Origin: M0108 sp937862735
GTDB taxonomy: Bacteria; Pseudomonadota; Gammaproteobacteria; Chromatiales; Chromatiaceae
Direction: 5' to 3'
Length of the DNA stretch: 64,000 nucleotides
NCBI GenBank assembly: GCA_937862735.1
Contig: CALMDH010000045.1
Span: 28,462 to 92,461, forward strand
Shown here: in pieces, positions 47,058 through 55,165 of the stretch
Position numbering within the stretch: the first letter of the stretch is position 1
Layout of the letters: the number at the start of each line of letters is the position of its first letter
Notes under the pieces: generated by a model
Database searches by the model: none
What the model saw: only the letters and a program-made list of their open reading frames with translations
What the model was told of the DNA's origin: nothing
Position numbers and translations under genes: made by a program

Positions 47058-50000
47058 ATGAAAAAGATCCGCCGCCTCCTCGTCGCCAACCGCAGCGAAA
47101 TCGCCATCCGCGTCCTGCGGGCCGCCGCTGAGATGGGCATCCGCACCATCGCCATCTTCTCCAACGAGGACCGCTTCGCCCTCCATCGCTTCAAGGCCGA
47201 TGAGTCCTATCGGGTCGGGGCCGGCCAAAAACCCATCGCCGCCTACCTGGACATCGCCGACATCATCCGTATCGCCCGGGAGAACCATGTCGACGCCATC
47301 CATCCCGGCTATGGCTTCCTGTCCGAGAACCCCGACTTCGCCGCCGCCTGCGCCGCGGCGGGCATCGCCTTCATCGGGCCGAAACCAGAGGTCATGCGCC
47401 TGCTGGGCAACAAGGTCTCGGCGCGACAACTGGCGGAGTGGGCGGGGGTGCCGGTGGTGCCCGCCACCGAGGCCCTGCCCCGGGACCTGGTGGGGGCCAA
47501 GGCCCTGGCGGCGGCGGTAGGCTATCCCCTGATGCTCAAGGCCAGTTGGGGCGGCGGTGGGCGCGGCATGCGGGTCATCGAGACCGAAGCCGACCTGGGG
47601 CCGGCCATGGAGGTGGCGCGTCGCGAGGCCCTGGCCGCCTTCGGCAATGACGAGGTCTATCTGGAGAAGCTGGTGCGCCGGGCGCGCCACGTGGAGGTCC
47701 AGGTCATGGGCGACACCCACGGCCAGCTCGTCCATCTGTTCGAGCGCGACTGCTCGGTCCAACGGCGCAACCAGAAGGTGGTCGAGCGCGCCCCGGCGCC
47801 CTATCTCGGCGCGGAACGCCGGGCGGAATTGTGTGAGGCCGCCTTGCGTCTGGCCCGGGCCGCGGACTATACCCATGCCGGCACGGTCGAGTTCCTGCTG
47901 GACGCCGACACCGACCGCTTCTACTTCATCGAGGTCAACCCCCGCATCCAGGTCGAGCACACGGTCACCGAGCTGGTGACCGGCGTCGACATCGTCAAGG
48001 CGCAGATCGCCATCACCGAGGGGGCGCGCATCGGTGACGAGGGCTCCTACGTGCCCCGCCAGGCGGATGTCCATCTCTACGGTCACGCCCTCCAGTGCCG
48101 GATCACCACCGAGGACCCGGAGAACGGTTTCACCCCCGACTATGGCCGGATCAACGGCTACCGCAGTCCGGCGGGTTTCGGCATCCGCCTGGATGGCGGC
48201 ACCGCCTACACCGGGGCCGTCATCACGCCTTATTACGACTCCCTGCTGGTCAAGGTCACCGCCTGGGGCCATCAGCCCGAGGAGGCGGCGCGGCGCATGG
48301 ACCGGGCCCTGCGGGAATTCCGGGTGCGCGGCCTGGCCTCCAACCTACCCTTCCTGGAAAACGTCATCAATCACCCCCTCTTCCTGTCCGGGGAGTGCAC
48401 CACCCGCTTCATCGACGAGACCCCGGACCTGTTCAGGTTCCGCAAGCGCCGCGACCGTGCCAACCGGCTGCTGCGCTTCCTCGGCGAGGTGCGGGTCAAC
48501 GGCAACCCGGAGATGAAGGGCCGCGCCCTGCCCCCCCTACCCCTGGCGGCGCCCATCAAGCCCCCCTGCGACCTGAGCCTGGACCCGCCCCCGGGCAGCC
48601 GCGACCGGCTCCAGGCCCTGGGCGCGGAGCGCTTCGCCGCCTGGATGCGCGACCAGCCCCAGGTGCTGCTCACCGACACCAGCCTGCGGGACGCCCATCA
48701 GTCCCTCTTCGCCACCCGCATGCGCACCCATGACATGGTGGAGATCGCCCCCCACTATGCCCGCCTGCTGCCGGGCCTCTTCTCCCTGGAGTGCTGGGGC
48801 GGGGCCACCTTCGACGTCGCCCTGCGCTTCCTCAAGGAGGACCCTTGGGAGCGGCTGGCCCGGCTGCGCGCCGCGGTGCCCAACATCCTCTTCCAGATGC
48901 TGCTGCGCGCCTCCAACGCCGTGGGCTACACCAACTACGCCGACAACGTGGTGCGCTACTTCGTCCAGCAGGCCGCCCGGGAGGGCATCGACCTGTTCCG
49001 CGTCTTCGACTCGCTCAACTGGGTGGACAACATGCGCGTGGCCATGGACGCCGTCCGGGAGAGCGGCGCCCTGTGCGAGGCGGCCATCTGCTACACCGGC
49101 GACCTGACCGACCCGGCCCGTCCCAAGTACAACCTCGGCTATTACGTCAACCTGGCCAAACAGTTGGAGCAGGCCGGGGCCCAGATCCTAGGCATCAAGG
49201 ACATGGCCGGCGTCTGCAAGCCCCGCGCTGCCCGGGAGCTGATCCGCGCCCTCAAGCAGGAGGTCGGCATCCCCATCCATTTCCACACCCACGACACCAG
49301 CGGTATCGCCGCCGCCACGGTGCTGGCGGCAGTGGAGGCGGGATGCGACGCCGTGGACGGCGCCCTGGACGCCCTCAGCGGCCTGACCTCCCAGCCCAAC
49401 CTGGGGTCCATCGCCGCCGCCCTGGCCGGGGGCGAGCGGGACCCGGGCCTGGACCTGGACGCCATGCAGGGTCTGTCCCACTACTGGGAGGGGGTGCGGC
49501 GCTTTTACGCCCCCTTCGAGGCCGACATCCGCTCCGGCACCGCCGACGTCTATCGCCACGAGATGCCCGGGGGCCAGTACACCAACCTGCGGGAGCAGGC
49601 CCGCGCCATGGGCCTGGAGCATCGCTGGGGGGAGGTCTCCCGGGCCTATGCCGACGTCAACCGCCTCTTCGGCGACATCGTCAAGGTCACCCCCACCTCC
49701 AAGGTGGTCGGCGACCTGGCCCTCTACATGGTGGCCAACAACCTGACGCCGGCGGACATCAGCGACCCGGCGCGGGAGATCGCCTTCCCCGAGTCGGTCA
49801 TCTCCCTGATGCGCGGCGAGCTGGGCTACCCGCCAGACGGCTTCCCGCCGGATCTGCAGCGCAAGGTCCTCAAGGGACAGGCGCCGATCGCCGGCCGCGC
49901 CGGGGATTTCCTGCCGCCGGTGGACCTGGAAGCCGTCCGCGCCGAGGCGGAACACGCCACCGGCCGCCAGATCGACGATACCGACCTGGCGTCCTACCTG

Positions 50001-50501
50001 ATGTATCCCAAGGTCTTCAAGGACTACGCCGCCCACCGCGGTCACTACGGGGATGTCTCCATCCTGCCGACCCCGGCCTTCTTCTATGGCCTGCATGCGG
50101 GGGAAGAGATCAGCGTCGAGCTGGAACGTGGCAAGACCCTCATCATCTCGGAGCAGAGCGTGGCCGAGCCGGACGCGGAGGGCGTGGCCAAGGTCTTCTT
50201 CGAGCTCAACGGACAGTCCCGCCTGATCCGGGTGCCCAAGGCCGGCCTGGCCAACGTCAAGGCCAAGCCCCAGGCCGAGGAGGGCAACCCCCGGCACGTG
50301 GGCGCCCCCATGCCCGGCACCATCGTCACCGTGGCGGTCCACGCCGGCCAGAAGGTGGCCAAAGGGGACCCCCTGGTCTCCATCGAGGCCATGAAGATGG
50401 AGACCATGCTCACCGCGGAGCGTGATGGCCAGATCCAGGCCATCCATGCCCGTCACGGCGAGAACGTGAACGCCAAGGACCTGCTGGTGGAATTTGCCTG
50501 A
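47058..50501 (+). CDS. pyc: Pyruvate carboxylase, single-chain
   Basis: Carboxylates pyruvate to oxaloacetate using ATP and biotin, 1147 residues, the usual length. ATG 47058 (MKKIRRLLVANRSEIAIRV) is chosen over an in-frame start 81 bp upstream. Biotin carboxylase domain (1 to about 450: ASWGGGGRGMRV, RDCSVQRRNQKVVE, EVNPRIQVEHTVTE). Carboxyltransferase domain (about 535-830: LLTDTSLRDAHQSLFATRM, GIKDMAGVCKPRAA, HFHTHDTSG). PYC_OADA-type domain (about 850-1040). C-terminal biotinyl domain with biotinylated Lys in EAMKMETML (Lys1113). Supplies oxaloacetate to the TCA cycle together with sdhCDAB. A one-chain form is less common than split subunits in gammaproteobacteria. Confidence 0.95.
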   Translation: MKKIRRLLVANRSEIAIRVLRAAAEMGIRTIAIFSNEDRFALHRFKADESYRVGAGQKPIAAYLDIADIIRIARENHVDAIHPGYGFLSENPDFAAACAAAGIAFIGPKPEVMRLLGNKVSARQLAEWAGVPVVPATEALPRDLVGAKALAAAVGYPLMLKASWGGGGRGMRVIETEADLGPAMEVARREALAAFGNDEVYLEKLVRRARHVEVQVMGDTHGQLVHLFERDCSVQRRNQKVVERAPAPYLGAERRAELCEAALRLARAADYTHAGTVEFLLDADTDRFYFIEVNPRIQVEHTVTELVTGVDIVKAQIAITEGARIGDEGSYVPRQADVHLYGHALQCRITTEDPENGFTPDYGRINGYRSPAGFGIRLDGGTAYTGAVITPYYDSLLVKVTAWGHQPEEAARRMDRALREFRVRGLASNLPFLENVINHPLFLSGECTTRFIDETPDLFRFRKRRDRANRLLRFLGEVRVNGNPEMKGRALPPLPLAAPIKPPCDLSLDPPPGSRDRLQALGAERFAAWMRDQPQVLLTDTSLRDAHQSLFATRMRTHDMVEIAPHYARLLPGLFSLECWGGATFDVALRFLKEDPWERLARLRAAVPNILFQMLLRASNAVGYTNYADNVVRYFVQQAAREGIDLFRVFDSLNWVDNMRVAMDAVRESGALCEAAICYTGDLTDPARPKYNLGYYVNLAKQLEQAGAQILGIKDMAGVCKPRAARELIRALKQEVGIPIHFHTHDTSGIAAATVLAAVEAGCDAVDGALDALSGLTSQPNLGSIAAALAGGERDPGLDLDAMQGLSHYWEGVRRFYAPFEADIRSGTADVYRHEMPGGQYTNLREQARAMGLEHRWGEVSRAYADVNRLFGDIVKVTPTSKVVGDLALYMVANNLTPADISDPAREIAFPESVISLMRGELGYPPDGFPPDLQRKVLKGQAPIAGRAGDFLPPVDLEAVRAEAEHATGRQIDDTDLASYLMYPKVFKDYAAHRGHYGDVSILPTPAFFYGLHAGEEISVELERGKTLIISEQSVAEPDAEGVAKVFFELNGQSRLIRVPKAGLANVKAKPQAEEGNPRHVGAPMPGTIVTVAVHAGQKVAKGDPLVSIEAMKMETMLTAERDGQIQAIHARHGENVNAKDLLVEFA

Positions 50502-50523
50502 GGACCTGCCCCGCTTCCCCGCC

Positions 50524-52827
50524 CTACCACAGGAGTTTGCCGAGCATGAGATACAGGGCGGATTGCTTGTTGGAGAACCCGGCCCCGAGATAGGCCGGAC
50601 CCAGGGGGGTGTCGGCACCGAGGAACAGGCTGCCAGCGGGGAGGATGGAATCGGACTGGAAGTTGTCCAGGGATTCCCAGCCCCCCCCGGCCTCCAGGGA
50701 ACCGCCCGCGTACAGGGGCAGGGAGAAGGCCGCGGAGGCGTCGTTGAGCCGGTAGAGATAGACCAACTCCGCCAGGCCCACGTACTTGCCGGAGATATCC
50801 CCTGGTTGATAGCCCGAGAGGTTGAGGAAGCCGCCCAGCAGGAACAGGTCCTCGGGACCGGGCTCGCCGGAGAGGGTGGCGCCCAGGTGAACGCGGGGGA
50901 TGAGTACGGACTTACCCCAGGCGAAAGGCTTGACGCCATCCAGGAGCAGGGTCTGAAAATCCTCATCGGCGCTGAGGGCGGTCAGGGCCCCGCGATAGCG
51001 CAGGTTGGCGTAATAGCCCTTGCTGGGGAAATCCAGGCTGTCCAGGGTGTCCGCATCCAGCCGCAGGGTGAAGCCGCTGTTGTTGAAATCCCCCTGGAGC
51101 CCATTGGGCACCCCATGCCGTACGGCGTTGCTGCCGCCACTGTAGAAGAGCCCGAGACTCAGGCGTCCCCAGTGCCCCAGATTGCGGCCCATCTCCAGGC
51201 CAGCGCGGAATTGCCGGACCCTCAGACCCAGGACATCCTCGTCACCCTCCTTGCCCAGGCTCAGGTTGTATTGCTCATAGCTGAGGAAGGGATCCAGGTA
51301 GTACTCCTGATCGGCATCCAGTGGCTGGTAGAAATCCGTGGACAGGGTGATGTTGTTGCCCAGTTGCGCGAAGGTCCGCCATTCCGCCCCGAGGGCGTTG
51401 AGCTGGGACTTGGTATAGGCGGCGCTGATGTTGAACATGGAATCACCCCCCATGTCCCCGCCCAGGTAGAGCCCGAAATTCAGCCGATCCGTGCCGATGA
51501 AGGAGGGCCGGGCGGAGACCACCAGACCGGTGCGGCCCTGTTCCCGCACCAGGCCGTAATCGACCTGCTGGAAAGCCCCCATGCCATAGATCTGGTTAAG
51601 ATCCCGGTTCAGCCGCTCCGGGTCCAGGCGGTCTCCCGGTTTGACGGTCAGTTGCTGCTCGATGACCTGGTCGGCGAGCCGGGTGTCGTTCTCGATGCGG
51701 ATGAAATCGATGATGGGATGCTTGTCCTCCGGGAGCGCCGGGCGGGCGCGCAGATAGGCCAGATAGGCCTCCGGTGACAGGGAGAGCGCGCTGAGCCGGT
51801 CGCTCAGGGCCTGGGCGCCCCGGTAGCCAACGGCGACCGCCTCCGCCGAGCGCTCGAAGTTCAGGCTGGAGATATCCTTGAGGTCCGGGGTGATGAGGAT
51901 GTCCCGGGGCCCCAGGGTGGCGATCTGCTGACGGGCATTGCGCACCGTCAGAAAGCCGGTGAGCTGCTCGGTGATGGAAAGGACGGAGGTCAGTTCGCTG
52001 GTCGGCACCAGGGGCGCGCCCACGTCCACGGCGATGATGACATCCGGCCGACACAGCCGGCGCGCCACGTCCACCGGCACGTTATCGGCCATGCCACCGT
52101 CCGCCAGCAGCTTGCCATCCAGGTCCACGGGCACCAAGGCACTGGGGATGGACATGCTGGCGCGCATGGCCTTCGCCAACTCCCCGTCCCCCAGCACCAC
52201 CGCCTCGCCCGTGGCCAGATCGGTGGCCACGGCGCGGAAGGGGATGGGTAACTGGTCGAAGTCTCGCACCTCGGCGGCGGGCAGGGTCAATTCCTCCAGC
52301 AGAAGCAGCAGGTTCTGCCCCTGCAACAAGCCCAGGGGTAACTGGACCCGCCAATCCTTCAGCCCCACCCCCTTGTCCGTCAGCAGCACCTGCTGCTCGA
52401 CCTTGGTGCGGAAGGGCAGATCCGCCCGGCCGGGGCCGTCCTTGAACATCTGGGGCCAGTCGATCGCCTGCAAGGTCTGGTCCATCGCCGGCGGACTCAT
52501 GCCGGAGGCATAGAGCCCGCCGATGATCGAGCCCATGCTGGTGCCGGCGATACAGTCCACGGGCACGCGCAGTTCCTCCAGGACCTTCAGGACCCCCACA
52601 TGGGCCAGACCCCGGGCCCCGCCGCCACCCAACACCAAACCGACCTTTGGCCGGGCGGTGGCCGCCTCCAGAGTCGGGTAACCGGGGGCGAGGGGCAGCA
52701 GGCCTGTCAGGGCCAGCGCCAGCAGACCGACCAGGATCCACTTAAGGTTCCTGACGGGTCTCGCCACCCCCCTAAGAGAGAAGATACCGCTCGTGACCTT
52801 CACGCTGACCGGCAGGCAAGCATTCAT
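50524..52827 (-). CDS. PlpD-like patatin phospholipase with POTRA and beta-barrel (type Vd secretion)
   Basis: Protein of 767 residues. A hydrophobic signal segment (about 29-48) precedes a patatin domain (about 60-330) with oxyanion motif GGGGARG (67-73), nucleophile GTSMG (Ser97) and catalytic Asp in LLADGGMADN. A POTRA-like region (about 360-430: RIENDTRLADQVIEQQLTVKPGD) is followed by a C-terminal Omp85-type 16-stranded barrel ending YLMLGKLLW. This is the PlpD/type Vd architecture, in which a lipase is secreted by its own barrel. The ATG overlaps the stop of the upstream response regulator (ATGA), implying coupled translation, which is an unusual pairing. Confidence 0.88.
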   Translation of the reverse strand: MNACLPVSVKVTSGIFSLRGVARPVRNLKWILVGLLALALTGLLPLAPGYPTLEAATARPKVGLVLGGGGARGLAHVGVLKVLEELRVPVDCIAGTSMGSIIGGLYASGMSPPAMDQTLQAIDWPQMFKDGPGRADLPFRTKVEQQVLLTDKGVGLKDWRVQLPLGLLQGQNLLLLLEELTLPAAEVRDFDQLPIPFRAVATDLATGEAVVLGDGELAKAMRASMSIPSALVPVDLDGKLLADGGMADNVPVDVARRLCRPDVIIAVDVGAPLVPTSELTSVLSITEQLTGFLTVRNARQQIATLGPRDILITPDLKDISSLNFERSAEAVAVGYRGAQALSDRLSALSLSPEAYLAYLRARPALPEDKHPIIDFIRIENDTRLADQVIEQQLTVKPGDRLDPERLNRDLNQIYGMGAFQQVDYGLVREQGRTGLVVSARPSFIGTDRLNFGLYLGGDMGGDSMFNISAAYTKSQLNALGAEWRTFAQLGNNITLSTDFYQPLDADQEYYLDPFLSYEQYNLSLGKEGDEDVLGLRVRQFRAGLEMGRNLGHWGRLSLGLFYSGGSNAVRHGVPNGLQGDFNNSGFTLRLDADTLDSLDFPSKGYYANLRYRGALTALSADEDFQTLLLDGVKPFAWGKSVLIPRVHLGATLSGEPGPEDLFLLGGFLNLSGYQPGDISGKYVGLAELVYLYRLNDASAAFSLPLYAGGSLEAGGGWESLDNFQSDSILPAGSLFLGADTPLGPAYLGAGFSNKQSALYLMLGKLLW

Positions 52828-53453
52828 CAGCCCTTGCCCTCGCAGATCTCCAGGGTCACCAGCATGCGCATCAGTTCCGACAGGGTCCTAGCCTCCATCT
52901 TTTCCATGACCCGCGCCCGATGGACCTCGACGGTGGACTGGGTGATATTCATCTCACTGGCGATCACCTTGTTGCGCTCACCGTCCACCACCCGGCGCAT
53001 CACCTCGGCCTCCCGGGGGGTCAGGCGGGCGATGCGCTCCTTGATCTCCGCCAGGCGGGAGGCCTCACCCCGGCGCAGGGCGTCCTGCTGGATGGCGCGA
53101 TGGACCGCGTCGAGCAGGGCCTGGTCATTGAAGGGTTTTTCAAGAAAATCGACGGCGCCGGCCTGGAGGGCGCGCACCGCCATGGGCACGTCGCCATGGG
53201 CGGAGATCATGACAATGGGGGGGTGACCGGGGAGTTGCTGGAGGCGGCGTTGCAGATCCAGGCCGCTCATCCCCCGCATGCGCACATCGAGGACCAGGCA
53301 GCCAAACTGGTCGGAGCGGAAGCGTTCCAGATACTCCTGGGCGGAGCCGTAGGTGGCCACGGGCAGGCCCACCGACTCCATCAGGAGCCGGATCGACTCC
53401 CGCACGTCTTGGTCATCGTCGACAATATGGATCGTCGGTTGCTGGGCGGCCAT
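52827..53453 (-). CDS. FixJ/TtrR-family response regulator
   Basis: Protein of 208 residues: receiver (VDDDQDVRESI, phospho-acceptor Asp56 in CLVLDVRMRGMSG, Lys in VDFLEKPFNDQ) and LuxR-type HTH (LTPREAEVMRRVVDG, NITQSTVEVHRARVMEKM). The conserved FixJ block ISAHGDVPMAVRA is present. Architecture matches TtrR, the partner of PhnD-domain kinases such as the one at 60153-62303. That kinase is on the same strand, 6.7 kb upstream, with a degenerate integron in between. I infer that kinase and regulator were once adjacent. Translationally coupled to the patatin gene downstream. Confidence 0.88.
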   Translation of the reverse strand: MAAQQPTIHIVDDDQDVRESIRLLMESVGLPVATYGSAQEYLERFRSDQFGCLVLDVRMRGMSGLDLQRRLQQLPGHPPIVMISAHGDVPMAVRALQAGAVDFLEKPFNDQALLDAVHRAIQQDALRRGEASRLAEIKERIARLTPREAEVMRRVVDGERNKVIASEMNITQSTVEVHRARVMEKMEARTLSELMRMLVTLEICEGKG

Positions 53454-53610
53454 GGGCGCTCCCCCTCGATCGGCGGCTGTGGGTTGGGCCCGCTTCCGTG
53501 ACGGGCTGGAAGGATCCCGTCACGCGCGCCCGCGTGAAGGTTCGGGTCCGTCTCTCCCGCCCATTTTATCGACATTGCCGTGCGATTTTCGGCTTTACCG
53601 CCGCGGGCTT

Positions 53611-53968
53611 CGGTGGCAACGGGCGACCGAGCCGTCAGCAACAAATTCTGTAGTGCATCGACGATCTGGACGAACTGCCAGTCCGCGATTCCGGCTCGTC
53701 TCCCGGCCTGCTCCAGATACCCGGTGACATCCGCGCGGGTGTGCTCGTACAAGCGCATGTCCGGGAACGCCTTCATGTAGTCCTCGGCACGGTGCACATA
53801 CCAGCGGAGCGCGCTTTCCTTGACCCCGTTACTCCGAGCGCGCTCAACGAACGAACCGTGCCCAGAAGCGTGCTTCGGCGGATGTTGTCGTTGTTTGAGC
53901 GACTGACATATGCTAGCGTCCTTAGACAAATCGGAGTGAACTTGAATCGTACGCCACAACACGTGCAA
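53611..53968 (-). pseudogene. Truncated integron integrase (IntI-like), N-terminal part only
   Basis: The translation contains ESALRWYVHRAEDYMKAF, RLYEHTRADVTGYLEQAGR and ADWQFVQIVDALQNLLL. This is the SAM-like core-binding domain of integron integrases as found in environmental gammaproteobacteria. Homology stops after about LLLTA-RSPVATE (about base 53611). The catalytic domain with the R-H-R-Y residues and the IntI-specific insertion is completely absent. The 5' end is uncertain (TTG at 53968 is only the limit of the open frame). Orientation opposite to the cassettes is the normal integron layout. Confidence 0.82.
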
Positions 53969-53987
53969 CTCAAGCCTTGGGTTGGGC

Positions 53988-54072
53988 GTGCTAGGCAGAA
54001 TTCATGCTATCGGTGCTAGGCAGATTCTGCCTAGCACACCTGACCGACATTCTGTCTAGTAAACTGTTAGGT
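53988..54072 (+). other. attI-like integration site with direct and inverted repeats
   Basis: Between the integrase remnant and the first cassette. Contains gtgctaggcag at 53988 and again at 54013, 25 bp apart. The second copy forms a perfect 11-bp inverted repeat with ctgcctagcac (54027-54037, 3-nt loop), and a related ttctgtctagtaa follows at 54050. It ends in the core GTTAGGT (54066-54072), after whose G the first cassette starts. Spaced integrase-binding repeats next to a simple core site are what attI sites look like. Confidence 0.7.
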
Positions 54073-54086
54073 GCCGAGGAGAGAAA

Positions 54087-54455
54087 ATGGCAAGCGAGAA
54101 GCCAACAATGATACTCATGTCTAAATCGGATATGAGCAAGGAACAAATCGAGGCTCTTTCCGACTCGGAGGCATGGAAAATTATCTATTCCATGCGCTCA
54201 AGAAAAGCACAAGATAGCCGTTTACAAATTTGCTTCACTGGATTCGGTGCATCCAGGAAAACTGAGCTTTCAGCAATTGCTGAGATTCATAACTTTAAAG
54301 TAGTTTCATCTGTAACGAAGAATCTCGATTTTCTATGTGGCGGTGAAAATGCCGGACCTAAAAAGATTGAGAAAGCTGAATTACAAGGCGTGCAATTCTT
54401 AAATGAAACCCAGTTTTTGAACCTGGCCGAGACCGGCGAGCTTCCAGATGGCTAA
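54087..54455 (+). CDS. Cassette 1: stand-alone BRCT-domain protein
   Basis: Protein of 122 residues, lower GC than the chromosome, GAGGAGAG ribosome site 5 bp from the ATG. Residues about 46-116 form one BRCT domain closely resembling that of bacterial NAD-dependent DNA ligase. Seen in order: LQICFTGFG (first strand), TELSAIAEIHNFKVVSSVTK (helix and second strand), LDFLCGGENAGPKKIEKAEL (the ligase-like D-L-GGE-AG-K pattern) and GVQFLNETQFLNL (last helix). The first 45 residues are polar and helical. There is no ligase or other catalytic domain. Function unknown; a DNA-end or protein-interaction role is inferred from the domain. Confidence 0.82.
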   Translation: MASEKPTMILMSKSDMSKEQIEALSDSEAWKIIYSMRSRKAQDSRLQICFTGFGASRKTELSAIAEIHNFKVVSSVTKNLDFLCGGENAGPKKIEKAELQGVQFLNETQFLNLAETGELPDG

Positions 54456-54461
54456 AATCAA

Positions 54462-54522
54462 ACCTAACGAGGTGCTGCACCGGACGCCGCGAATAGCGGC
54501 GCCGGTGAGCCTGGCGTTGGGC
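54462..54522 (+). other. attC site of cassette 1
   Basis: 61 bp. R'' ACCTAAC (54462-54468), R' GTTGGGC (54516-54522), imperfect palindrome with caccgg/ccggtg and cgccgc/gcggcg stems around gaata. The R'' is the exact complement of the first bases of the same cassette (GTTAGGT at 54066), as required for a circular cassette. Confidence 0.85.
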
Positions 54523-54542
54523 ATTACAATTAAGAGGAAACC

Positions 54543-54812
54543 ATGCCTTCAATATCAGCATTCTATGGAATCATAATTTACATGTATTTCATGGATAATA
54601 AACAGCACAAGCTTCCACATATTCATGTCAAGTATTCTGGGGAGGAAGTCATAGTATCAATACCAGAAGGTAACGTTCTTGAAGGCAGTATTCCATCTTC
54701 CAAAATGAAACTCCTGCAAGCATGGATAGAAATACATAAAGAAGAACTCATGGCTGATTGGGAATTAGCCGTATCTGGTGAGCAACCTTATAAAATAGAC
54801 CCGCTGAGATAA
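54543..54812 (+). CDS. Cassette 2: DUF4160 protein
   Basis: Protein of 89 residues. MPSISAFYGIIIYMYFMD and HKLPHIHVKYSGEEVIVSI are the signature of the small DUF4160 family, which is typically encoded next to DUF2442 proteins, as here (2-bp gap to the next start). Such pairs are common in integrons and genomic islands and are widely suspected to be toxin-antitoxin-like modules, but no activity is established to my knowledge. Strongly AT-rich, indicating foreign origin. AAGAGG ribosome site. Confidence 0.85.
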   Translation: MPSISAFYGIIIYMYFMDNKQHKLPHIHVKYSGEEVIVSIPEGNVLEGSIPSSKMKLLQAWIEIHKEELMADWELAVSGEQPYKIDPLR

Positions 54813-54814
54813 AA

Positions 54815-55054
54815 ATGAACCCCAGAGTAAAAGAAGTATCTGCATCGGATGATTATAAGTTATATCTTGTTTTTAGCAATGGAGAGCGCGGCATATATGA
54901 TTGTTCTGATTTGTTAGAATTCGGGGTATTTAAGGAATTTAAAAACAAAAATTATTTTGTTCAAGCAAAAGTAATTGACGGAACTGTTGTATGGCCACAC
55001 GAACAAGATATTTGTCCCGATACTCTGTATCTAGATTCACAAAAAAGTGCCTAA
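54815..55054 (+). CDS. Cassette 2: DUF2442 protein
   Basis: Protein of 79 residues. VKEVSASDDYKLYLVFSNGERGIYDCSDL and VWPHEQDICPDTLYLDS are characteristic of DUF2442. Second gene of the two-gene cassette with the DUF4160 protein, starting 2 bp after it. The stop codon lies inside the R'' box of the cassette's attC. The role as antitoxin-like partner is inferred from the pairing only. Confidence 0.85.
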   Translation: MNPRVKEVSASDDYKLYLVFSNGERGIYDCSDLLEFGVFKEFKNKNYFVQAKVIDGTVVWPHEQDICPDTLYLDSQKSA

Positions 55055-55147
55055 CACGCGGCTAAACTCGGACCACCCAAACCGGTGCGGTTCTCGCTAC
55101 GCTCAATACGCACCGTTCTGTGTGGCCGGTTAGCCTTGACGTTGGGC
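55049..55147 (+). other. attC site of cassette 2
   Basis: 99 bp. R'' GCCTAAC (55049-55055), R' GTTGGGC (55141-55147), long imperfect palindrome (ggctaa...ttagcc, gtgcgg...ccgttc/cgcac stems). R'' differs at one position from the complement of this cassette's first bases (GCCCAAC expected), the only mismatch among the eight complete cassettes. Confidence 0.85.
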
Positions 55148-55165
55148 GTAAATGATGAGAGCACC

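Noticed and set aside
53951..53989. Very short attC-like inverted pair acgccacaac / gttgggcgt left of the attI-like site
   Set aside because: Only about 39 bp with an extra base in R'' and no inner stem; too short for attC and lies in the integrase 5' region. Possibly chance or a remnant core site.
55085..55165. Upstream extension of the cassette 3 gene
   Set aside because: The extra 27 codons come from the attC of cassette 2; the ATG at 55166 gives the conserved-looking N-terminus.
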